From Dentipellis sp. KUC8613 (taxonomy: Eukaryota; Basidiomycota; Agaricomycetes; Russulales; Hericiaceae), in NCBI GenBank assembly GCA_002286715.1, contig NSJX01000049.1, forward strand, positions 33,385 through 97,384: DNA of 64,000 nucleotides. The letters run 5' to 3'. The notes under the pieces were generated by a model, which saw nothing but the letters and a program-made list of their open reading frames with translations, was not told the DNA's origin and ran no database searches. Below, in pieces: positions 47,311 through 57,955 of this stretch (its first letter is position 1; each line of letters starts with the position of its first letter). The translations under genes were made by a program, and so were the position numbers.

Positions 47311-47637
47311 TCGCTGTAGAGTTATCTTCGTGTAATTTCGCGCCCTGTTAGATAGGCCTTAAGTATGCTATGTACAATAAAAATATCTCAGGTATAAAAT
47401 CACGGCATTTGATTATCTGTTATCGAACAGGACCTAATCGATCTTGATGGCCATTGTGCTGCATTAGGCAAGGCAGTTCCTGTAATAGTATTCCTTGTTA
47501 GCTCGCCTCATACAGCTCTCCTCGCTCTCACCAGAACCTCCACCACGACTTCTGGCCATCACCTCGACGGTGCGTAGTGTGAAGGATACGCATACTTCAC
47601 GACAATCTGACCTTCGATATCTCTAGATCCTACTGAA

Positions 47638-48386
47638 ATGTCGCTCCCAGACTCTAATTCCGGCATGTACCGGTTCGTAAACATGGGGCCCCCGCCATCA
47701 GTACCGCCAGGGCCCTCCCGCTCGCGAAATTCCGATTCCTTTGTTCAGTTCGGACCGATAGACTACACACCCCAGCCTTCTCGCCAGAACGCAGACAAGA
47801 AGGCTTTACCGAAGGGGCCCAAGGTGGATCAAGCTCGGCGTGCGTCCGCACGCGCGCCACGCGCCTCCTCCCATCGGAAGGATCTGCACGACACTGCCTC
47901 CCCGTCGGCGTCAACGTCGACGTCTGCAAGTAGACCTCGGTCTGAAAGCAACCCGAACCCTTATTCATCTGTCACGAGGGATGGAGTGGCTCGTTTCCTT
48001 CAGTGCATGCAGTCGTCGTCCAGCGATTCGTCCCCGGAGGCCGAAGCGGTCGAGATAGAGTCAAGCGACTGTGCGTCTATTCAATCTCGTAGCTTCAGTA
48101 TTCATATACTCAAAATCCCATAGCATTCCAAGATCCCCATACGGCCAGATACGCCAACCTGTCCCGACGCGAGCTGGAGGAAATCGACGCCAAGATCGCG
48201 GCCAAGTACCGGAAGCGCCATCGCCAGCGCGTGAAGGAGTTAGCACGGATGCTTGAGAAGGAGAAGGACCCGCAGAAGAAACAGGAGTTGCAGGATTCTT
48301 GGGATAGTTACATCGAGGGGATGGAACGTATGGATGAGCTGAGGAGATCTCATGGTCGTCCCCCGTTTATTGGGCCAGAGCGGTGA
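47638..48386 (+). CDS. Small Ser/Pro-rich protein with charged helical C-terminus
   Basis: Two exons, 47638-48070 and 48124-48386, intron GTGCGT..CATAG, 231 residues. The N-terminus (MSLPDSNSGMYRFVN) is Ser/Pro/Arg-rich and likely disordered. The C-terminus is a charged helix: LSRRELEEIDAKIAAKYR, then a heptad-like KELARMLEKEKDPQKKQ, ending HGRPPFIGPER. No known domain. The layout (basic disordered start, helical end, one phase-1 intron) resembles the other small genes of this cluster, but sequence homology is not clear by eye. Confidence 0.6.
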
Positions 48387-49009
48387 TGTTCACGAAGATG
48401 ATCTACTACTTCTCCTGGTCTCGGGCTCTACTGCGTTGGCAGAGTTGTTTTTCTGTATGTATTATACCCACAAGGATGGATTTGTTGGAACATGGATCTC
48501 GTATTCATGCATGGTAGATACGAGCTCGATAGATTGATTTATATGTTTCGCAGCCCCACGTGGAGACGGTAAACGCGTACGGCTGTTGAAGTGCTCATAG
48601 TGTAAGTGGGACAAGAATCGTTGTACCGCGACTTCTCCATGTAATACCATCCCAAAAATAAGCCGTTGAACTTTGCCTCCGCGTCGCCAGGAGGCAGGCA
48701 CGACAGCGAGGTTAGGGTCCGGCCGGCGTCGCTGGCCGTGCAGCCGATGGACGCTTGATCGAGTCCTTACACCGAGGTGCCTCTCGCATACTTACAATAC
48801 CTATGAAGGGCCTCCCTCCGTCTGCGTAGCAACCACAGGGATTTAGGAAACATGTTGAATCAGTGAGGTGCGCTTTAGCATCCGAAAGCACCTACGCCAC
48901 GTCTCAATAAAGCACACCGCAAATCGTGTGATCCAAAAGGAACATGCGCCGCCAGTTTCGCAGATGGTCAAAGCGGCTGCGTACCCATTACGGCGGTGTG
49001 GCGAAGGCC
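48387..49009. other. Spacer
   Basis: No gene seen; includes GC-rich CCGGCCGG words near 48720. Confidence 0.3.
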
Positions 49010-49022
49010 CTCTTTATATAAC
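49010..49022 (+). promoter_or_regulatory. TATA-like element
   Basis: CTTTATATAACGC about 150 bp upstream of the ATG at 49171. Confidence 0.45.
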
Positions 49023-49170
49023 GCGCATAGGATGTGTGCTTCTTGCATTCCGCGTCCTCGTATCACCTTCCGCTCCCTTTTCGCCTCTCCTCAACCGAAC
49101 CGTGAGTTAATTTCTGTTCAGAAAAGTAATTCTACTTACCTTTCCCGCCGGTCTGCAGTATCTCCTTCCT

Positions 49171-49476
49171 ATGGCTCGAGCACGGTCGTCACCTTCCCAG
49201 TGGAATGCCGAGTCCAGGAAGCTCGAAGCCTCCACCAGCAGTCAGACTCCGAGTCGCACTCCAACAGGACGTAGGCCTAAAGTGATCAGATCGGCCCAAG
49301 TCGACGAGTTGAAACGAAAACAACTGAATTTGGCATACCTCTACAAGAAGATTGACGAAGAACAAAAAAGGAATGCGAGGATGAGAGAGCTCTTAGATTG
49401 GTCGCAGGACTTAAGGCAGCGCCTGGACCAATGCTTGAAACGGGGGGCAGAGTCCAAGTCGGCCCAGTCCTCGTAG
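49171..49476 (+). CDS. 101-residue basic/coiled-coil protein
   Basis: Single exon, MARARSSPSQWNAESRK. The first half is Ser/Thr/Arg-rich with RTPTGRRPKVIRS, resembling the RRRPKERPK block of S proteins. The second half is one amphipathic helix (DELKRKQLNLAYLYKKIDEE, RMRELLDWSQDLRQRL). It looks like a shortened S-type protein, but the LRRE tail is missing. A TATA-like element lies about 150 bp upstream. Function unknown. Confidence 0.55.
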   Translation: MARARSSPSQWNAESRKLEASTSSQTPSRTPTGRRPKVIRSAQVDELKRKQLNLAYLYKKIDEEQKRNARMRELLDWSQDLRQRLDQCLKRGAESKSAQSS

Positions 49477-51126
49477 ATTCTGTCTTTAATGCGGCTTGTA
49501 ATCATTGCTCGGGCGCTTTGACAGCGTCAATCTATCCATGATCATTCAACGTGTCGGATCGAAGTCTAACAGTGGTCACCTCTTGTACTTACGAACGCAT
49601 CACGGTAAAATTCTTCTGCCAGTGTGTGTGTGCCGGCGGCGGTGTTCCTGGCCGCGCCTTGGGACGCACTAAATTTCTAGATCGGTTTCTTCCGGGTGAG
49701 ATGAAGAGAAAACAGCGTTCAGGACATGCTGATATTGGGCCAGAGCCACACCATGAAGGAGGCACTGACCCATTTATTTGCCTAGTTATAGGAGATAGAA
49801 GACTTACCTCGCTGTAACTGCATATGTAGTTTGTAAAAGATCAATTGAGGTAAATCTGAGAGAAATAGGGTACTTCGACAGTGCGGATCACTACCAGCTC
49901 TCTTGCAGCGCGAAGGACGTGAAGACAGCGTTGCTACCGAAAGCGCTTGCCCGACCGCGTTGTGTCGGCGCTCAAATTTTGGAACAGCGCTCACACTCGA
50001 CGACCAACTGAAACGCGCGTGCTGCCCGATTCGCTCGAGCGCTCGTATGGTCTTCGATGTCACTTTTCAATTCTACTACACTCTGCAACGACTGTAGTGT
50101 ATACGGAAACTATGAAATCAGAATTATCACAAGCTTGTGTACTAGCGATAGGGCACACTGAGATTGAGAAAGTGAGTCACAACACATCGCACGAGTCTCG
50201 ATTTGAAGGTAACATGAACAATATAGATTCATGTGGTGGGAGCTGTTCAGATAACCTAGCCAATTCTCTGCTAGAATTCTAGCCCCTTTTCAAGCAACGA
50301 GCACATTGAAGAATTGCGGGTGGCCTGTGCCGTGCGGAAACGAGTAGAGCACAGACCCTCTCTTTGGTAACTCCTTGCGCCTTGGCACGGCTTGCGCCAT
50401 TTTGAATTCGTGAGTATGTTGTCCTCTCCACGTACGTCGTCGTCTTTAGTCTCATAACCCCAGAACTTTGGGCTGAAGCGGTCCATCGTGAGTATGATGG
50501 GCCACGTGTACACGTTCTTCGCACGAATAGAGTTTCATGCACAACTCATCCGATAACATCCGTACGTCTCTCGCCACATATTTGAACTCTCTGGATACCA
50601 CAGATATCTTATCTACTCTGCGGATCAGTATTTCTAGGCAACGTACACCTTTTTCTACATTAGGCTGTCGCCAAATTCCTCACGATGCTTACACAAACTT
50701 ATCTTGCGCGTCTAGTGTACGTAGGGCGCTTCGCTGTGCTCCGACAGTGCAAATAGCCGCATCAAGATGTGTCTACGTAGGATTCAAGCCATATTTTGTC
50801 GTTCGACACCATGTTGCGTTCGTACCAGGACCATTCGGTCTCAGGCATGTCGTTAGGAAGCTTCTATTCTACCTTGAATTGCGGATCTTCATTGGTAGCT
50901 CGCTCATTGCCCTTCCCGCGCTCGACGACGAGTCGCACGATGTACAGAGTTTGAGAGGACGTAGGTCGGTACGTCCTCTCATTGACATCCTGTCTTCCTT
51001 TGCCTCATGAATGCTCCTACAGCTAAGAACTCATCTACTTAAGATGTCTCTCGGGATGCCAATCGTGTGCGCAGATCCTTGCGCTTCAATCGCCTTCCCC
51101 TCGCGTTTCGCCCTCGTGCTTGTGGT
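49477..51126. promoter_or_regulatory. Spacer and L7 upstream region
   Basis: No gene called. At about 50705-50780 the block found upstream of L1 recurs (core gtacgtagggcgcttcgc, then 'ctccgaca'). Confidence 0.4.
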
Positions 51127-52786
51127 ATGCAGCATATCTCTGACCCATCTGCTGAGTCTGCGGCGCCCCTCGCTCCCGATACATCTCAGCGTCGAAGGTT
51201 AGTTCTACGCTTTCCAGCTGAGACATAATACCTAGCCTGACGTGCTCGCAGATCAAGAGGACACTCGAAAGTGCCCGATAATTTACGCGACCCCTACGCA
51301 TTCAGTCGTGTGGGCAATCGATTCTTCGATGCAGAAAGTGCAAGACACTGTTCTGCATCGCAAATCTCGTACCAAGAGTCTCCCGCGCCATTCACAGATT
51401 CGGGACAATGGTTTTCTCGGCCCTCGACCCCACCGGCGGCGGCAGCCCTGTCAGTGAAACCTCTTTCGACCGTGCAGTCTTCGGCGACTGTTCCATCTTT
51501 TCTTGACTGGACGCATCCTGAGCCTTCGTTTGCTCCATCAAGTCTTACATCGCCATTTGCGCAATTGCGTGCTCCACTGTCTTTCCTTCCTCCGAGGCGA
51601 CTACTGCCTTGCATCAGATCCTCATACTCGTCCTTAGCGGGCGCCCTCTCTGAAACTGGTCCTCCGGCTTCTCGCAATATACATTCATCTGGATTGCCTG
51701 TCGGGACCCATGATAAAGTCGCTTGCACCCTTATTCCGCTCGCAACGGATGGCGAGCAGCGCGATAACCCAGGCCTGCAATTCACGTTGCCGATGGGGAT
51801 CGCTGTCTCGGGCAACGCACCGACACGCGAGGTCTCGCCCCCACCTGCGCCCCCAGCTCTGGCTCCGTTCTATGGACCGTTCGATTCTTTTCCGGAGGCG
51901 GACACACCGCAGATGTCGAGCGCACTCGTTCCTGTTTCTTGCGGGCTTTCGCAGCCTCAGAAGCGCAAAGCCACGTCACCTCCGCCTGGCGAGGCAGAGC
52001 ACGTGGAGATGCAGGCTGCGTTGCATAATTGTCTGGCGACAGAGACGGGGACGACGGCAGAGCCCGAGCCCGAGCCGGAAGTCAATGGTGAGCTCGAGGG
52101 TCCTGATGAGGATACTGAAGACCCAGCGGTGGAGTCCAAAGAGGCCTTACGGTCTAGGAGGCGCAGAGGGAAAAGGAAGGATCTGATCCGCGCGTTGTAC
52201 AAAGAGGTGGAGAAATCCACCGCAGTCAAGCCGTTCGAGATGCTGACCCTCGACGAAGCAGTCCAGTTCAGTACGTGGTCTCTTGTCGCGGTATGTGCTC
52301 ACGCCTGACGCCTTGATTCTTGTCTCAGCCACCAACTTTCTCCAAAGCCGCAGGGATCTTGAGCGGCAAAAGGATGCACAGATTCAAGGCCTGCAGGCCA
52401 TATTGACGGTAGCTCAATCCGAGATAGGGGCCAGCGCATCTGGTCTGAGCGCAGTAAAGCATGAGCGAGACGCTCTATTGATGCGAACGAAGGCTGCAGA
52501 GGAAGAGGTGGAGAGGCTACGATCCATGTTGGGCGTGAAAACGGAAGAGTCGCAACGACATGCAATGGAAGCCCAAATTCGAGCACAGCAACTCGAAGCT
52601 AAGGCACAACAACTCGAACTCGAAGTCCATCGATTGCAAGCAAGACTGACACAGAGCGCAGACCAGGCAACACAGAGCGGAAATGAGTCAGTAAGTACCG
52701 GAGCCGAACTGCTGCGTTTTCCGGAGAATCTGAAGTTTAATCCCCAATTCCAGTCACTACCACAAACTTTAGAAGACCAGCGATAG
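51127..52786 (+). CDS. L7: intact L-family bHLH-like/coiled-coil protein
   Basis: Exons 51127-51197 (71 nt, as in L1 and L4), 51252-52270 and 52329-52786, giving 515 residues, starting MQHISDPSAE. YAFSRVGN matches YSFSRVGN of L1. The disordered Pro/Ser region leads to RKRKA-type basic stretches, then the conserved segment: basic RSRRRRGKRK, helix DLIRALYKEVEKS, loop around KPFEMLTL, helix DEAVQFTTNFLQSRRDLE with the phase-1 intron inside. The coiled coil contains AKAQQLELEVHRLQARL. The stop lies 61 bp from the stop of convergent S7. With L1 it is the best template for the family. DNA binding is inference. Confidence 0.75.
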
Positions 52787-52847
52787 TATGCATGCACTTT
52801 TCTGCGACGACATGCAGCATTGGCATCATTGCACAAGTTATCAGCTA

Positions 52848-53639
52848 CTATTCATTATTACTCCCTGTATGACCCTGATCTCCGGAATGCTGACTCTGTG
52901 CTTCATCCCTTACTCTACGGGCCTCTCGTCTGAGAAGTCGGCGACGTTCATTATGTGCATTGGTACGCTGCGTGCAATCCTTTGCAACTTGTCTACACTC
53001 GCCTACTGACCGTTTGCATTGATTGATCGCTTGCTCAGTCTTGTCGTATTGTTGCCTAAGCTCAGCGACTTGCACCGCTTCGCTCTTGATAGCTAGTGCG
53101 GTTGCCTTGAATTGTTGCCGCAACGCAGGCGTATGCAGTGTATTTGCCCCCATGTCTTCGACTTCTTGCGCCAGCACATGAAGCGTCCTCTCGTACGTAT
53201 CCTGCTTTTGCACAACTTTGACGTGATCTCGTTTGGCCTCCTGGACGCCGTCCGAAATATGCTGCCGCTCGCGCTTGCTGTCTTCGATTTGTTCCCACAA
53301 CTTGCTAGCTTCCCGAAGGCAGGAGGCATACACTTCGTCGTTCTTGCGACGCTGCGACGGTGAGTGAGCACTGCGTCCTAGAAGAGGAGAGAACTCAGCG
53401 CGCCTGCAGCTCTATTTGTTCATCAAGGTGTTTCTGCAGATCTAGTTTCGGTCGACTGTACGAACATCTATTAGTCCTGGTGCCTCTGCATTTTGGATAG
53501 GACTCTGTAGCACTCACCCTTTCGCTGATCGAGCTCTTTGATAGACCTTCGGACGTTCCGCGGTGCCCCTGCGACGCTGAGCAAGGCGCTGATCACCTGA
53601 GACATGCGGGAGGCCATTGGGGGTGGGTAGAGTCGGCAT
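52848..53639 (-). CDS. S7: small basic/coiled-coil protein, partner of L7
   Basis: Exons 53639-53518 (122 nt), 53455-53404 (52 nt) and 53351-52848 (168 codons with stop). The first intron is GTGAGT..ACAG. The second (53403-53352, 52 nt) has a GC donor where the S8 copy has GT; without its removal a TGA follows at once. About 225 residues: MPTLPTPNGLPHVSGD, basic LAQRRRGTAERPKVYQRA, exon 3 RRKNDEVYASCLREASK and a long coiled coil, then RLLRREARRVRDEA. N-terminal layout and LRREARR tail link it to S2-S6 (LRREGRR). Confidence 0.65.
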
Positions 53640-54162
53640 TGCTGCGGTATCTGGAGCTCAGGCGATTCTATCCGGATCCTCTGAAAAGAGTCGATGTCAA
53701 ATCCGAGACTGAACTTTTGAGAGACGTGATCTTGCGAAGCGGTCGGCTAGAATGAGCGTACCTCGGTGGTAACAGAGTCTATGCATGCCTGCAAACATAG
53801 AGACATCTTTATAAGAGTAGAGCACTCACCCATTAGGGAACAAAGGGGTGAGTCGGATGAGGACGGCATTTCGAGCAGGACTCGGAGAACAAGGCGTACT
53901 TACTACGGACATATTCCTTGTACTTTGCGTTCCCATGGTTGCTATCCTGGTCCATATTTATCACAGGTCATACTGACGACTATTCAGGAGAATGGACGAC
54001 TTCTGCAGTAGTCCTCAATTCCAACAACTGCCACAAACCTCGGAAAATTCGTGATAGTATTGAGAGCTACCTTTTTGTTCCATCCAGCTTGCAATAGTAT
54101 ATGCGACGGCATTGGCGTGAAGGACATGCATAAAATACTATATTGATCATTGCTGTGCGACT
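53640..54162. promoter_or_regulatory. S7 upstream region
   Basis: Contains ACAAAGGGG (53840-53848) about 205 bp upstream of the start, within a block repeated upstream of S8 and S9. On the minus strand it is followed by a donor-like GTGAGT, so it may belong to a 5' leader exon. Confidence 0.45.
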
Positions 54163-54948
54163 CTACTCTCCGATTTGCTGATCCCGTCTGCTCTCACTCA
54201 TTCTACGGGCCTCTCTTCTGACGAGACGCTGATGCTCGCTATTTACATTGTCACGCCGCACGAATTCCTTGGCAACTTGTTTACAATCGGCTATCGACTG
54301 CTTGCATTCGTCGATTGCTTGTCCAGTCTTCTCGTTTTGTTGCCTAAGTTTGCCGATTTGACTCGATGCGGCCTCGAACGCCAGTGCGGTCGCCTTCGGT
54401 TGCCGCTCCCATGCGTGCTCCTGCTCCTCAGCATATCGTCTATTCCGAGCATTTGTCTCCTCGAGCTCCTCGAGCCCTTGCCTGACGTCGCCGATAGCGG
54501 TATTGTGCGCGCACAGCATCTGTTCAGCTTTGTCCTGATTTCGGTTGAGCTCCTGAATGCCGTCCGAAAGACGTTGGTGCTTGCGATCGAATTCTTCGAG
54601 CCCTTCCCATATCTTGTCAAAGTTCCGAAGACAGGAGGCATACACTTCGTCGTCCTTGCGACGCTGCGGTACTCGATGAGCCCTGCGTCATCCCAGCAGC
54701 GCCGAGCATCCGACGCACCTTCAACTCCATTTGGTCATCAAGGTCTTTCTGCAGATCTCGTTGTCGACTGTACAAACGTCTATCAGTCTTGACGCTTCTG
54801 AATCTCCAACAAGATGCAGCACTTACCCTTTCGCTGATCGAGCTCTTTGATAGACCTTCGGACGTTCCGCGGTGCCCCTGCGACGCTGAGCAAGGTGCTG
54901 ATCACCTGAGACATGCGGGGGGCCATCGGGAGTGGGTGGAGTCGGCAT
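54163..54948 (-). CDS. S8: small basic/coiled-coil protein
   Basis: Exons 54948-54827 (122 nt), 54767-54719 (49 nt) and 54663-54163 (167 codons with stop). Introns GTAAGT..ACAG and GTGCGT..CGCAG are canonical. The product starts MPTPPTPDGPPHVSGD, has basic LAQRRRGTAERPKVYQRA, exon 3 RRKDDEVYASCLRNFDK, a coiled coil, and ends LVRREARRMSESRRD. The 5' half is nearly identical to S7 and S9, the 3' half diverged. No L gene lies beside it, so it arose by duplication of the S7 side only. Confidence 0.7.
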
Positions 54949-56168
54949 TGCTGCAGTATCTGCAGCTCAGGCGATTCTATCCGGATCCTCTGAAAACAGT
55001 CGATGTCAAATCCGAGACTGAATTGAGGGATGTAATATTGCGAAGTGGTTGGCTAGAATGAACACACCTCGATAGCAGCAGAGTCTATGCATGACTGCCA
55101 CTACAGAGACATCCATATATGAATGGAGAGCTTACCTATCAGGGAACAAAGGGAGTGTTCGGATGAGTACGGGATCTCGAGCACGCCGCAGTAAGAGAAA
55201 CAGAACAAGGCGCACTTACTATGGACGTATTCCTAGTACTTCGCGTTCTGGAATCCCACGGTTGTTATCCTGGCTAATGTTTATCACAGGTCATACTGAC
55301 GATTATTGAGGAGACCAGACGACTCCAGTAGTGGTCACCTTCGGTCTCAACGGTATAGAAGCTGAGCACTGAACCTGTCGTGAAGGCTTCCTTCCTTCCT
55401 TCCGTAAGTAGCTAGGGTTTGAGCGCTTAGTCAGGCTACATACGCACTTACAAGGCGGCTGGCGTCGAATCGCTCCTCTGTATGCTCACTCATGATACTC
55501 AACCAGACTCGTGTTTGTCTTCACGCATGGAAACATAGGCATATTGAAGGCTGTCTTAAAAAGATTGAGGATAGTGAGCGTATCTGACTTTGAATCACCC
55601 GCGTCCTCCGTGTCGAATGACTTTAGTTTTAGTTCCTGGCATACTTGACGCGGCGACCTCTTCCCTTGATCAAGCAGCCCATGCTGTTCTCTCGTCATTC
55701 AGGCAATATCGGAAGAGATACCGGCTCCTTCCCTGGTCACGTTCGTCTTTTTCATCGAAGGAAATCCTCCAAATATATCGTGCGCGAGGCTCCTATCACC
55801 ATAGCGACTGCTAGAACCTAACGAGATGACAGTCTGTTCTGCTCTTGTAACGGAATCGTAAGGCAGGGTCCAAGAGGCAGTCGCACTGACTAGCTATATG
55901 CATACCACCTAATCTTTGTTATTTCTTCTGCGACGATCAGCGGCGTGGGAACCACATACGGACCCCCGCAGCCCGGAACAAAGCTGATTGCTCGGAGAAC
56001 AAAGCACCAGTGCCGGGACCGGCGCCCTAACATCGCTGACCTCCGGTGAGCTCGTTCTTTACCGTCGACGCATTCACTCCCTCCAGAGGCCCGCAGACGC
56101 CTCGAACACCACCTAGAGACCGCCTCCGACCCCGCTACAGCCTCTTTCGTCCTGAGTTCCCGTCCGTC
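54949..56168. repeat. S8 upstream region (copy of S7 and S9 flanks)
   Basis: 54949-55330 matches 53640-54000 and 57956-58340, including ACAAAGGGA at 55146-55154. A further part at about 55485-55760 matches 58480-58720 only. The three S copies thus come from successive duplications with different extents. No separate gene is called here. Confidence 0.5.
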
Positions 56169-56786
56169 ATGCAACCAGCCCAGGCGCGCCGCCCGCCGTC
56201 GAAAGAATGCCGAAAAGCCGCCGCAATCGCTCCGCCGCTCGACTTCCCGCCGTCTCTCGCGCCCTTAGTCGGTGGCATCAAGCAATATCTGGCATCCCGC
56301 AAACGTGAGTCCATCCGTCCCACCCCAGCACTCCGCTCACCCAAGCGCACGCGCGCGGGCCCAGCGTTCGCGCAGTCCACAGACTGGCCCGACTTCCGCG
56401 CGCGGCACCAGACCGCCGCGCGCGCGATGCGCACGGAGCGGCACGAGCCGCTCGCGGCCGCTGCGAACGAGTTCTACGAGCGCTACGTGTGCGCGCTGTC
56501 TGAGCTGGCGATGGGCCTGGGCGGCGCGGCGCAGGACGACGTGCAGCCGTTCGTCGACCGGTACACGGGCGAGATGCATGCGCTGGATATGTGGCGCTAC
56601 GGCGAGGACATGCCGCTGGCGGTGCTGACGCTGGAGCAGGTCGAGAGCCGGGTGGATGTGCTGCGCCATGCGTATGATGGCGTGAGGGCGAGGCGGAGGC
56701 CCGGGTGGAATGGCGCGTCGTCTAGGCTGTCTCGTGCCAGTGTAAGTGTTGGCGCTGCGGCGGGCGGTGGCGTGCCCCAGCCTTGA
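56169..56786 (+). CDS. Hypothetical 205-residue protein
   Basis: Open frame from ATG at 56169 (MQPAQARRPPSKECRK) to 56786. Basic N-terminus, then mostly alpha-helical: AANEFYERYVCALSELAMGL and LTLEQVESRVDVLRHAYD. Much more GC-rich than its S8/S9 neighbours. No known domain recognised. The frame is open further upstream without an ATG. It sits between two copies of a duplicated unit and may be the gene originally at this site. Confidence 0.45.
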   Translation: MQPAQARRPPSKECRKAAAIAPPLDFPPSLAPLVGGIKQYLASRKRESIRPTPALRSPKRTRAGPAFAQSTDWPDFRARHQTAARAMRTERHEPLAAAANEFYERYVCALSELAMGLGGAAQDDVQPFVDRYTGEMHALDMWRYGEDMPLAVLTLEQVESRVDVLRHAYDGVRARRRPGWNGASSRLSRASVSVGAAAGGGVPQP

Positions 56787-57283
56787 GTCAGTGCGAGATG
56801 GTCTTGCGGTGCGGATTTTGTGTCACGGAAGGACAAGCCGAGCTTTGTGCGGTGGCTCGTGTATGATGGTGCATTGTCGTATCCTTCATATGTCTTTGCT
56901 GATATCCATCCTCTGACACGACATCACTACCGCACGCGTCCCATCCATACAAAGCGGCTCACCTGCGCGTATAAGGTGCGTCTGCATACAACTCATCACG
57001 AAGGATCTACTAGCAATATGTCTGCGCATTCCCGCAGCCGCCTTCTTCGGCGCGCTACGACTGTATCGAGTTGACACTAACCTAGGGCACGTAGCGGATA
57101 AAGGACAAGGGTACGTGCATCCAGAGCGGAGGCCATAAGTTCGGCCAGAGATACGTCTTTTCGGTGCTTATTTACACCCTAATCACAGCCACTACCACGT
57201 GCCTCAGAAGACCGGCGATAGCATGCATGCACTTTTCTATAATGGTATGCAGCATTGGAGTCATTGCTATCGTCTACTATTCA

Positions 57284-57955
57284 TTAAACCCCTGTTTGAT
57301 CCTGATCTCCAGAATGGTGACTCTGTGCTTCATCCCTCACTCTACGGGCCTCTCGTCTGAGAAGGCGACAACGTTCATCATATGCATTGGTATGCCGCGT
57401 TAACTCCTTGGCAGCTGCTCTGCATATACCTGTCAGCTGTTGGCATTTATTGATTTCTTGTTCAATCTTGTTGTTTTGTTGCCTAAATTCGGCGACTTGC
57501 TCCGCTTCCCATGCAGACATATGCTGTAAGTTTGCCTGCATATTCCATTTAGCCTCCTGGACGCCGTCCGAAATATGCTGCCGCTCGCGCTTGCTGTCTT
57601 CAATTTGTTCCCACAACTTGACAGCTTCCCGAAGGCAGGAGGCGTACACTTCGTCGTTCTTGCGACGCTGCGGCGGTGAGTGAGCACTGCGTCCTAGAAG
57701 AGGAGAGAACTCAGCGCGCCTGCAGCTCTATTTGTTCATCAAGGTGTTTCTGTAGATCTAGTTTCGGTCGACTGTACGAACATCTATCAGTCCTGGTGCC
57801 TCTGCATTTTGGATAGGACTCTGTAGCACTCACCCTTTCGCTGATCGAGCTCTTTGATAGACCTTCGGACGTTCCGCGGTGCCCCTGGGACGCTGAGCAA
57901 GGCGCTGATCGCCTGAGATATGCGGGAGGCCATTGGGGGTGGGTAGAGTCGGCAT
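57284..57955 (-). CDS. S9: S7 copy with internal deletion
   Basis: Exons 57955-57834 (122 nt), 57771-57720 (52 nt) and 57667-57284 (128 codons with stop). Nearly identical to S7 upstream of exon 3, including the GC donor of intron 2 (57719-57668). Exon 3 is 40 codons shorter: the coiled coil is cut after GVQEAKWNMQ and resumes near EQVAEFRQQNNKIEQ, in frame. It ends RLLRREARRVRDEAQSHHSG. Probably expressed if S7 is. No L partner is adjacent. Confidence 0.6.
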
